From assembly GCA_019694395.1 (NCBI GenBank), contig JAIBCC010000005.1, forward strand, positions 124,001-188,000: a stretch of DNA of 64,000 bases, read 5' to 3'. A model generated the notes under the pieces. The model did no database searches and was not told the origin of the DNA. It saw only the letters and a program-made list of their open reading frames with translations. Position numbers and translations under genes: made by a program. The stretch is from Pyrinomonadaceae bacterium (GTDB taxonomy: Bacteria > Acidobacteriota > Blastocatellia > Pyrinomonadales > Pyrinomonadaceae). Positions 49,283 to 57,134 of the stretch are shown piece by piece; the stretch's first letter is position 1; the number at the start of each line of letters is the position of its first letter.

Positions 49283-51202
49283 TTACTTTTTCTTCGTTTG
49301 ATTTAAAAGCCAAGCCGACAATTCCTGTGCGGCAGTGAAATTCTGGAACAAACCGTTCATTTTTCGACCGTCAGTATATTCATTGTAAAGCCACGGATCA
49401 CCGAGTGCAAAAACCGTTCCCTTTCCATATTTAACGACGGCAATAATCGGTTCGTTATTCAAGGTCAGATTGGTCTGAACTTTTTTGTCATTGATTTTGA
49501 TAGTCGAAATTTCTTTCATATACAAATCGCGGGCTTTTTTGAAAATCGGATTGCCGTCGGGAACGGTAACACGACCTTGCTCATACTGGTCATTTTGGAC
49601 TCGATTTTTGCTGTCTTTATTGAATTCAAAGCCAAATTTTCTGGCTAAATTGTTCCAATGTTCAAACTCACAATTGCCGTAATCATTGCCCATCATCACC
49701 AGAACTCCGCCACTTTTCACCCAATCGGAAATGTTTTTGATGTCGGTTTCGGTAATGTAATTCGGTTTCGGAGTTTCTTTATCCGTGTCCGGGTCAACAA
49801 TGATGTAAACACTTGCGTTAGCTAAGTTTGCAGCAGTCGGAGCGGCGGAAAGAGTATCTAGTTTCGCGCCGTAAGATTCAAATTGTTTGCCCCAGGTAAA
49901 ATAGCCGGGATGTCCTTTTTCTTCCCATTTGTAGTGCCATGAATATTCGTTTCCTTTGTCGTCTTTTTTAATTTCCCGGTTAAAATAATCGTCCAGCATG
50001 ACGGTTTTGCCTTTGCCGAACTGACCGTGTTCGAGATTTTCCATTTCAACCGCCGCCATTACCGCCGGACCTAAACCTTTGGCATCATTGGTGCGGAGTT
50101 TTTCGGACATGTAGTAATCAAAACTTCCGTCCCGATAAGGATTGCCGCCAAGCCCCGAAACTGAAACCGTTCCTTCCCAATCCAAATTTCCGTCAGGCAA
50201 TTCTTTGATAAATTCTTTTTTGATTCCAGCCCAGCCTTTATTGACTGTGGCTAAATATTTATCGGACAAATATCCGTTGCGAATACCTTTTGCCAAAGAA
50301 TAAACGAACATCGCCGAGCCTGAAGATTCGTGATAATTTTTCTCTCTGTTCGGCAGATCAATAATGTCATACCAGACACCCGATTTTTGATCTTGATATT
50401 TTGCAATCGCTTCGGCTTCGCGTTGTAGAATAGCAATCAATTCAGCGCGGCGAGCATTGTTTTTGGGAAAATAATCAAGCACATCAACCAGCGCAATCGC
50501 ATACCAACCCATGGCGCGTCCCCAAACGTGAGGGCTTAAACCGGTTTCTTTGTTCGCCCATTTTTGTTGTTTTGATTCGTCCCAGCCGTGATAGAGCAAA
50601 CCTGTTTTTGGGTCGCGGGCGTGTTTTTCCATCCAGACAAATTGGTTGGCGATGTCGTTCCAATTATCTTCATTGAAAACCATCGAGTATTCGGCGTAAA
50701 AGGGTTCACCCATATACAAACCGTCGAGCCACATTTGATACGGATAAATCTTTTTGTGCCAGAATCCGCCTTCTTTGGTGCGCGGGTGAGTTTTTAATTG
50801 TCCGCGAATTTGCTCGATTGCTTTTTTGTATTTTTCGTCCGCAGTTACTCGATAAAGCGTTAAAAGAGCGCGTCCCGGCGTAACGTGGTCAATGTTGTAT
50901 TCTTCTGCGTCATACTTTAAATTTCCGCTTTTATCGAACCAGTAATCCATCGAATTTTTGATAAAAGCGTAATATTTCGGGTCGCCCGTCGCATACCAAA
51001 GTTGTTCGACTGCTTTAAGCTGAACGCCTTGTTCATACGTCCAGCTTTTCGGAATTCCAACCGGAGTTCCATCATCAGCCAACCAAATCCGGTCGGTCAA
51101 GGTATATCCTAAACGCTGTGACAAAGGTTTATTCTGAGCATTAGCAAGTGAAAAAACCCCGAATAACACTGCAATTATTACAAAAAAGTTCAATTTTTTC
51201 AT
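49283..51202 (-). CDS. GH105 unsaturated rhamnogalacturonyl hydrolase fused to a class I amidotransferase-like domain
   Basis: About 639 residues from ATG 51202. Signal peptide (LNFFVIIAVLFGVFSLANAQ). Residues about 25-390 are GH105/GH88-like: PYQMWLDGLYMGEPFYAEYS holds the catalytic Asp, YHGWDESKQQKWA and HVWGRAMGWYAIALVDVL are family signatures. Residues about 420-635 look like a DUF4350/ThuA-type class I glutamine amidotransferase-like domain (VYIIVDPDTDKE, SDWVKSGGVLVMMGND, KYGKGTVFALGDPWLYNEY). The enzyme hydrates the unsaturated uronate at the non-reducing end of rhamnogalacturonan or pectin fragments. The fused C-terminal domain has no known catalytic role in this context. It lies between GH95 and the cupin gene. 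Confidence 0.88.
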   Translation of the reverse strand: MKKLNFFVIIAVLFGVFSLANAQNKPLSQRLGYTLTDRIWLADDGTPVGIPKSWTYEQGVQLKAVEQLWYATGDPKYYAFIKNSMDYWFDKSGNLKYDAEEYNIDHVTPGRALLTLYRVTADEKYKKAIEQIRGQLKTHPRTKEGGFWHKKIYPYQMWLDGLYMGEPFYAEYSMVFNEDNWNDIANQFVWMEKHARDPKTGLLYHGWDESKQQKWANKETGLSPHVWGRAMGWYAIALVDVLDYFPKNNARRAELIAILQREAEAIAKYQDQKSGVWYDIIDLPNREKNYHESSGSAMFVYSLAKGIRNGYLSDKYLATVNKGWAGIKKEFIKELPDGNLDWEGTVSVSGLGGNPYRDGSFDYYMSEKLRTNDAKGLGPAVMAAVEMENLEHGQFGKGKTVMLDDYFNREIKKDDKGNEYSWHYKWEEKGHPGYFTWGKQFESYGAKLDTLSAAPTAANLANASVYIIVDPDTDKETPKPNYITETDIKNISDWVKSGGVLVMMGNDYGNCEFEHWNNLARKFGFEFNKDSKNRVQNDQYEQGRVTVPDGNPIFKKARDLYMKEISTIKINDKKVQTNLTLNNEPIIAVVKYGKGTVFALGDPWLYNEYTDGRKMNGLFQNFTAAQELSAWLLNQTKKK

Positions 51203-51259
51203 AAGATTTATTTCTACCAAGTGCATTAACCCAAATAGATTAAAGTATTTTCAGTTAAC

Positions 51260-51381
51260 GGAACGCCGTGCTTCCAGCCGGCAAACATCGTGTAAACGAT
51301 GTAATTTACTCTCATCAGTTAAATTCTTAAAATGAATATTCGTGCTACCGCACTCAATGCCGCCAAGATGGACGGCGTTCC
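51260..51381. repeat. 122-bp inverted-repeat element (GGAACGCCGT arms)
   Basis: GGAACGCCGT (51260-51269) is the exact reverse complement of ACGGCGTTCC (51372-51381). Inside are CATCG-TGTAAA-CGATG (51287-51302) and a further imperfect GCCGGC/GCCGCC pairing. It lies between the GH95 stop and the GH105 start; no gene is visible. Confidence 0.6.
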
Positions 51382-51402
51382 ATTTTTCAAATTTGTCTGA
51401 AT

Positions 51403-53913
51403 TTAAGGTCTAAAGTCAAACTTTTCCCCTTTCTTAATTTTCTTTTCCAAAACGGTTTTGCCGTAAATCAACTTAAACGGCTCACCATTTAATGAATGAA
51501 TAGTTGCCGAAACGAGTTTTCCGTTTGCCCAATTTGCATCAACCTCAAAGCCGTGTCGCGTTTTCAATCCTCTGAACGAACCGTTGGAAAATTTGGTTGG
51601 TAAAGCCGGAAGAAGTTCAATTTCAACCACATCATTTTTGATATGATTTTGCAAAAGCATTTCTGCAATTCCGTTTGTGCCGCCGAAATTTCCGTCAATT
51701 TGGAATGGCGGATGCGCGTCAAACATATTCGGATAAGTTCTTTCAGGACTTATAAGAAGCTGCAAAATCTTAAAGGCGCGTTCGCCGTCGCCGATCCTAG
51801 CCCAAAGATTTATGCGCCAGGCAATCGCCCAGCCTGTCGTAACATCCCCCCGTGTATTAAGTGTTTTTTTAACAGCTTCGACAAAATCGGGCGTATCATT
51901 TTTATTGATTTGCCACGAAGGAAAAGCCGCATAAAGATGCGAAACGTGCCGATGTTGTTGCTCTTTCGCCTCCAAATCCCAATCTTCAAACCATTCCTGC
52001 AACTGTCCGCCTTTCCCGATTTTATTCGGCGGCAATTGTTCTTTTGTTTTCTTCAATTGTTCTCGAAAACTTTCGTCCTGATTCAAGATTTCAGCCGCCT
52101 TAATTGTGTTATTGAACAAATCCCGAATAATTTGCGAATCCATCATCGGCGCATCCACTACCGAAGTTCCAAACGGATGAGAATTTTCGGGCGAAAGCGA
52201 CGGATTTGTAACCAGATAATTCGTTCCCGGCTTTTTAACTAGAAAATCAAGAAAAAACTCGGATGAGCCTTTCAAAATCGGGTAAATCTTTTCCAAATAT
52301 TTGCGGTCTTGCGTGTATTCGTAATGCTCCCAAAGATGGGTGGTCAACCACGCTCCGCCCGTTGTCCAAATTCCCCATTGCGCCCCATCAATCGGTGCAG
52401 TTGCCCGCCAAAGATCGGTATTATGATGCGCCACCCAGCCTTTTGCGCCATAAAGTGTTTTGGCTGAAATTTTGCCCGTTTCGCTGATTTCCGAAACCAT
52501 TTTGGTCAAAGGTTCGGTCAATTCCGAAAGATTTGTTGGTTCAGCCAGCCAATAATTCATTTCGGTATTGATGTTGATGGTGTATTTGCTGTCCCAGGGC
52601 GGAGTCATCGAATCATTCCAAATTCCCTGCAAGTTTGCAGGCTGTGAATTCGGACGCGAGCTTGAAATCAGTAAATATCTGCCATATTGAAAATAAAGCT
52701 CGGCAAGCTGCGGATCATTCCCGTTGGCAAAATTTTTAATGCGTTCGTCGGTCGGTAAATCTGCCGATTTGGTTTTGCCGAAATTGATTGAGGCTCGTTG
52801 GAAAAATTTCTGATAATCCAAAGTATGTGAGGTCTTTAAATTTTCAAACGATTTTTTTGAACCTGCTTCAATCGGAGCTTTGCTTTTCGCTTTTTCATCG
52901 CCTGAAATGTCTTTGTAATCAACATAACTCGTCGCGGCGGAAATCAAAATCACCGCCGAATCAGCATTTTCAACCGTCAGACAATTATTCGCATCAACCG
53001 GAATGGCTTTTACTTTATAAACTGCGTCTTTTCCTGTGTTTGAAAGTGAATAAGGTGTTGATAATGCAGAGTTTTCAGAACAAACATTGGTCAATTTTCC
53101 GCCTTGATTTATAACTTTTGCCCGTGATTGAAATCTTAGTTTTCCTTCAATTCCGCGAAATGAACCGTTCGTTCCCGCTAAAACAAGTGTGTTGCCATTT
53201 TCGTTTGAAACCGATGAGTTTTGCGGCGATTGAAATGCGGTTGAAAAATTAACTTTTCCTTTTTTATTCGCTGAAATTTTGATAACAATGACGTTATCAA
53301 CCGCACTCGAAAACATTTCCCGCGTAAAGGTCGTGTCGCCGATTTTATAAGTAACTTTGGCAGTAGCGTTGGCGATATTCAGTTCACGGCGATAATCGGA
53401 AACCGTTTCAGTTTTCGGAAAAGAAAAGCGCAAATCGCCAACGGTTTGATAAGCCATTTGCTTCAAAGGAATTGCCATCATTTTTTCATTGATGAGCTTT
53501 GCCGCATCCGTATATTTTTTGTCGAAGATCAATTTTCTGACTTCCGGCAATGCCGCTAAAGCATTTGGATTGTTGGGATTATACGGCGAACCTGACCAAA
53601 GCGTATCTTCATTTAATTGAATCCGTTCACCCTCAATTCCGCCGAAAATCATTGCACCCAACCGACCGTTTCCAATCGGCAAGGCTTCATCCCAAATCAA
53701 AGCCGGACGGCGATACCATAAGGATAATTTTTCAGTCGGTGCAACAGACGCTCCGCTAAAATTTCCTGCAAAAGTATCAACACCGGGCGAAGATTTTCGC
53801 TCTTGGGCAAAACCAACGAAACTCAAAAACAATAAAAGCAATAATCCACGAAGGAACACGAAGTTTGCGCGAAGTTTTCTTTGAATTTTAATCTTTCTAA
53901 AAAATTTAAACAT
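51403..53913 (-). CDS. GH95 alpha-L-fucosidase/alpha-L-galactosidase
   Basis: An 836-residue protein. Residues about 20-36 form a hydrophobic signal core ([14 protein letters not shown]). GH95 motifs: [27 protein letters not shown] and [19 protein letters not shown] in the N-terminal beta domain, [18 protein letters not shown] (Asn pair that activates water), [19 protein letters not shown] and [16 protein letters not shown] in the (alpha/alpha)6 domain. It removes alpha-1,2-L-fucose or L-galactose, present on rhamnogalacturonan II and xyloglucan side chains. The start codon lies in the loop of an inverted repeat, and the repeat encodes part of the signal n-region ([12 protein letters not shown]). 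Confidence 0.92.
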   Translation of the reverse strand: MFKFFRKIKIQRKLRANFVFLRGLLLLLFLSFVGFAQERKSSPGVDTFAGNFSGASVAPTEKLSLWYRRPALIWDEALPIGNGRLGAMIFGGIEGERIQLNEDTLWSGSPYNPNNPNALAALPEVRKLIFDKKYTDAAKLINEKMMAIPLKQMAYQTVGDLRFSFPKTETVSDYRRELNIANATAKVTYKIGDTTFTREMFSSAVDNVIVIKISANKKGKVNFSTAFQSPQNSSVSNENGNTLVLAGTNGSFRGIEGKLRFQSRAKVINQGGKLTNVCSENSALSTPYSLSNTGKDAVYKVKAIPVDANNCLTVENADSAVILISAATSYVDYKDISGDEKAKSKAPIEAGSKKSFENLKTSHTLDYQKFFQRASINFGKTKSADLPTDERIKNFANGNDPQLAELYFQYGRYLLISSSRPNSQPANLQGIWNDSMTPPWDSKYTININTEMNYWLAEPTNLSELTEPLTKMVSEISETGKISAKTLYGAKGWVAHHNTDLWRATAPIDGAQWGIWTTGGAWLTTHLWEHYEYTQDRKYLEKIYPILKGSSEFFLDFLVKKPGTNYLVTNPSLSPENSHPFGTSVVDAPMMDSQIIRDLFNNTIKAAEILNQDESFREQLKKTKEQLPPNKIGKGGQLQEWFEDWDLEAKEQQHRHVSHLYAAFPSWQINKNDTPDFVEAVKKTLNTRGDVTTGWAIAWRINLWARIGDGERAFKILQLLISPERTYPNMFDAHPPFQIDGNFGGTNGIAEMLLQNHIKNDVVEIELLPALPTKFSNGSFRGLKTRHGFEVDANWANGKLVSATIHSLNGEPFKLIYGKTVLEKKIKKGEKFDFRP

Positions 53914-53973
53914 GGTATCTGTCCTACAAAATCAATTTCTTATCTTCGTCTTTTCTTCGTGTTCCTTCGTGGG
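53845..53973. repeat. inverted CACGAAGGAACACGAAG element around the GH95 start
   Basis: CCACGAAGGAACACGAAG (53846-53863) is perfectly complementary to CTTCGTGTTCCTTCGTGG (53955-53972). Additional CTTCG units extend both arms. The left arm lies in the first codons of GH95, the right arm between GH95 and the CE12-GH43 gene; the 91-nt loop contains the GH95 start. Confidence 0.8.
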
Positions 53974-53980
53974 TAAACCC

Positions 53981-55714
53981 CTATTTTTTCAATGGGATCG
54001 CCATATTCCAGGTGTATCTTTTGCCATTTATCGTCTCACCTGTGGCAAAAAAGACGTAAATTGGTTTGCCGTTTTCGATCAAAACGTGCGGACGTTCGGT
54101 TGAATTCATTTTTTTAATCGTGCCATCAACGAATTTTACATTTTTGGAAACACCAATCGCATTTTCCCCAACTTTCCAATGAATTCCGTCTTTTGATTCG
54201 GCATAGAAAATCTCTTTGTCGGGCGAATAGCGGCGTTCGTGGTCGAGCATTAAGGCTTTATATTTTCCGTTTTCAATCCAAATAAACGGATCCTCCGCGC
54301 CGACCCCCATATTTAAAGGCTTGTCACTAATTCTTTTGTATTCACAAGTTGGACAATCGGCAACGGCTAATCCAATTGCGTGAACGCGCAGTTTTTCCAC
54401 GCCTTTGTAATAGAGCCGAACTTTGCCGTCTTTCATAATGACCGGTGCGGCGTTTGAAACCAGATATTGCTCCCACGAATTCGGCACAACGTCCAAAATC
54501 GGTTTATCCAATCTTTTCCAGGGACCGTAAGGAGATTTTGCAGTCGCCAAACCGATTCGTTCCTGATGATGCGCTTCGAGTTTCAAAGCATCTTCTTCGC
54601 CAACCGGGTTATCTTTTGAAGGTCTCGCGCCTTTGTAGGTCGTTCCTGTGTAATAAAGCAAATATGTATCGCCGTATTTACGAATCGCCGGATTATGCGT
54701 CATTTGCCCATCCCAAAATTCCGAACCGCGAGCAGGCAAGGCAACGTCTGAAAATTTATAAGGACCTTCGGGTTTATCTGAAACGGCGTGAACGATTTCG
54801 GAATTAGTCAGCCAATACGGCGAAAAACCTGTGGAATTTGACCAACGGGAAGAAAAAATGTGATATTTTCCGTCATCGCCTTTGATCGACGAACCGCACC
54901 AAACCCAAAAACCATCCATCCGAAAACCGCTGTCGTATTTGGTCGGAAGCAAACGCGCAGAAAAATCTTCAACCTCAGTATTTGCCAACAATTTCGCCAA
55001 TCCGAGTTTATTTTCTTTAATTCCTTCAACTACCAGCCGCGCATTTTTTTCTGCTCCGAAAGCCGTTGAATGAGTATTATCTTCGATTCCATCGGGATAG
55101 TTCGGATGTTCTTTCGGTTTCAGAATCAGAAAGAGTTTTTTCGAGGCTTCTTCACCCAAAGATTTTAGCAACGCCTCAGTTTTGCGGTGCATATCAATTA
55201 GGGGAACTTTCAATTCCTGTGCAACTTTACGAACCGCATCTGGATATTCACCGTGCGTATCATAAAATTCACCTTTTTCGTTAAAACGGCGGCGCATCAC
55301 AGGAGTCAGCAAAACGGGGAAAGCCTTTTTTGCGCGAACATCACTAACAAAACGAATCAAATTATTACGGTAATCAGTGTTTGCTGATGCGCCGACTTCG
55401 GGTTTATCAAGTTTTTCGTCGTTATGACCAAATTCGATAAAAACGTAATCGCCCTTTTTCAAAACATCAACGATTTTTTGCCAGCGTCCTTCATTGATAA
55501 AACTTTTGGTTGAACGTCCGTTCTGAGCGTGATTTTCGACTTTGACCTTGGTTTCATCAAAATTTATCTGCAAATACTCGCCCCAACCCGTTTCGGGACG
55601 TTTATCCGAAACTTTATTCGCCATAGTTGAATCACCGGCTAAATAAACTGTTATTTGCTGGGCGTTGACAGCAAAAGGTAAAGCTAAAATGATGAATAAG
55701 GCAAAAAATTTCAT
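53981..55714 (-). CDS. rhamnogalacturonan acetylesterase (CE12) fused to GH43-like propeller
   Basis: About 577 residues from ATG 55714; 16 upstream codons derive from a repeat. Signal MKFFALFIILALPFAVNAQ. Residues about 20-245: SGNH esterase of CE12 type with LAGDSTMANK (Ser block), GRSTKSF, FIEFGHNDEK (Asn block) and DNTHSTAFGA (His). Residues about 250-577: a GH43/GH117-like five-bladed propeller (DGFWVWCGSSIKGDDGKYHIFSSRW, SEFWDGQMTHNPAIRKYGDTYLLYY, AAPVIMKDGKVRLYYKG, AEDPFIWIENGKYKALMLDHE) with Asp/Glu in matching places. A two-domain enzyme that could deacetylate rhamnogalacturonan and remove a side-chain sugar. Fourth gene after the second TonB receptor. Confidence 0.85.
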   Translation of the reverse strand: MKFFALFIILALPFAVNAQQITVYLAGDSTMANKVSDKRPETGWGEYLQINFDETKVKVENHAQNGRSTKSFINEGRWQKIVDVLKKGDYVFIEFGHNDEKLDKPEVGASANTDYRNNLIRFVSDVRAKKAFPVLLTPVMRRRFNEKGEFYDTHGEYPDAVRKVAQELKVPLIDMHRKTEALLKSLGEEASKKLFLILKPKEHPNYPDGIEDNTHSTAFGAEKNARLVVEGIKENKLGLAKLLANTEVEDFSARLLPTKYDSGFRMDGFWVWCGSSIKGDDGKYHIFSSRWSNSTGFSPYWLTNSEIVHAVSDKPEGPYKFSDVALPARGSEFWDGQMTHNPAIRKYGDTYLLYYTGTTYKGARPSKDNPVGEEDALKLEAHHQERIGLATAKSPYGPWKRLDKPILDVVPNSWEQYLVSNAAPVIMKDGKVRLYYKGVEKLRVHAIGLAVADCPTCEYKRISDKPLNMGVGAEDPFIWIENGKYKALMLDHERRYSPDKEIFYAESKDGIHWKVGENAIGVSKNVKFVDGTIKKMNSTERPHVLIENGKPIYVFFATGETINGKRYTWNMAIPLKK

Positions 55715-55723
55715 ATTTGTTTT

Positions 55724-55801
55724 GCCCGCGAAAGACGCTAAAAGACGCAAAAAAAAAGACATTTGGTTTTGCTTTTTGTGTGTTTCGCGTCTTTCGCGGG
55801 C
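55724..55801. repeat. inverted GCCCGCGAAAGACGC element
   Basis: GCCCGCGAAAGACGC (55724-55738) is perfectly complementary to GCGTCTTTCGCGGGC (55787-55801), with inner AAAAGACGC units. It fills the gap between the CE12-GH43 start and the Gfo/Idh stop. One-sided versions occur at 37138-37171 and 37856-37887. Confidence 0.75.
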
Positions 55802-55810
55802 GAATCTTTC

Positions 55811-57127
55811 TTACAATTTAACCAACTCTGAAATTTTCACGGGACGGCTTTGTTCAATGCTAGTTCTGGCAGCAATCCCGGTCAAACAGGACATTGCGCC
55901 TGCTCTCGAATCGGGAAGCTGCATAATTTTCGGCAGTTCGATGTTTTTGAAAATCAAATCTTTCATTCGCCTGTCGCCGCCGCCGTGATCGCCCGTAGAC
56001 TCACGCGGTTCGATGATTTCCCGCTGCTTGAAATTTTTGACGATTTCCATTTCAGTCGTTTTTTCGGGTTTCCACGGCTGACGTTCAAAATCGCGGACTT
56101 CCAAGCGTCCTTTTGTTCCGTTAAAAGCGATGCGATAACCTTCTAATGGTTCGTGAGCATTGAGCGAATATGACATATTGACCCCGTTTGAATATTTAAC
56201 GATAGCGTTCATCGCGTCGTAAATATCGCAGTCTTCGCGGAAAACGCAGCCGTCGCGGTTGTAGCCATCAACGTCTTCGCACTCGTTGTAAAGCTTGACC
56301 AAACGCTGATCTTTGTTGATGTCCCAATAAAATTCGCAGCTTGATTTATAAGGACATTCGCGGCAATTTTTCGCCCGGACTTTTCCGTTTTTCCCGTAAA
56401 CATTCAGCGCACCAAACGCCGAAACTTCTACCGGATCGCCATTGATCCACCAATTTACTAGATCGAAATGGTGAGTTGCTTTATGAACCCAAAGACTTCC
56501 GCCACCCGCTTTCAGACGATGCCAACGCCGAAAATAATCCGCTCCGTGATAAACATCCAGATACCAGCTAAAATCTACCGAAGTAATTTTACCAATTTCG
56601 CCCGAATCTAAAATCTCTTTTATTTGCTGATGTTTAGGAGAATAGCGATAGTTAAAAGTAACCGTGATCGGATTTTTATAACGTTTTTCGGCATCCAAAA
56701 CCGCTTGTGTATCCTTTGCTTCGGTTGTCATCGGCTTTTCGGTCATAACCTTGATTCCCTTAGCCACGCCCTTTGTAATAAATTCGTGATGCGTAGAACA
56801 CATTGTCGTTACCATCAAAATGTCAGGCTTGGTTTTTTCAAGCATTTCGTCGAAATTGGTAAAAGTCGGACATTCAACGCCAATCAATTTTCGTCCAGCT
56901 TCTGCACGTTTGTAATTTTTATCGCAAAGCCCGACAAATTGCAGCTCGTTTTTGTAATTATCGGCTAAATCTTTGCCCCACATTCCGGTTCCGCGATGTC
57001 CGGTTCCGACAATCGCATAGCGTTTCGGAGCAGCATTGGCACTAACAATAGCCGGGGCAAAAAGAGTGGCAGATGCAGCGACAGCGGCAGTTTTCACAAA
57101 ATTACGGCGGTTTATTTTTTTTGACAT
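55811..57127 (-). CDS. Tat-exported Gfo/Idh/MocA oxidoreductase with a Cys-rich insert
   Basis: A 438-residue protein with a Tat signal (NRRNFVKTAAVAASATLFAP). NAD-binding Rossmann half: YAIVGTGHRGTGMWGKDL, then VTTMCSTHHEF and GIKVMTEKPMTTEAKD (the conserved EKP). The C-terminal catalytic half has GSLWVHKATHHFDLVNWW. An insert near residues 235-300 holds CRECPYKSSC, NECED, and GCVFREDC, a cluster of cysteines that could bind a metal. Members act on sugars, inositols or (GH109) glycosides with tightly bound NAD(P). Export with its cofactor explains the Tat signal. It is 8 bp downstream of GH28, so coexpressed. Substrate unknown. Confidence 0.88.
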   Translation of the reverse strand: MSKKINRRNFVKTAAVAASATLFAPAIVSANAAPKRYAIVGTGHRGTGMWGKDLADNYKNELQFVGLCDKNYKRAEAGRKLIGVECPTFTNFDEMLEKTKPDILMVTTMCSTHHEFITKGVAKGIKVMTEKPMTTEAKDTQAVLDAEKRYKNPITVTFNYRYSPKHQQIKEILDSGEIGKITSVDFSWYLDVYHGADYFRRWHRLKAGGGSLWVHKATHHFDLVNWWINGDPVEVSAFGALNVYGKNGKVRAKNCRECPYKSSCEFYWDINKDQRLVKLYNECEDVDGYNRDGCVFREDCDIYDAMNAIVKYSNGVNMSYSLNAHEPLEGYRIAFNGTKGRLEVRDFERQPWKPEKTTEMEIVKNFKQREIIEPRESTGDHGGGDRRMKDLIFKNIELPKIMQLPDSRAGAMSCLTGIAARTSIEQSRPVKISELVKL

Positions 57128-57134
57128 ATTTCAA

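Noticed and set aside
53283-53306. TTGATAAC-N6-GTTATCAA inverted repeat inside the GH95 gene, resembling the kdgK palindrome
   Set aside because: It lies deep in coding sequence (codons for DNVIVIK), has a different spacer from the kdgK site and no promoter nearby; likely chance.
55715-55762. N-terminal extension of the CE12-GH43 gene
   Set aside because: It is translated from the GCCCGCGAAAGACGC repeat and the ATG at 55714 starts a standard signal peptide.
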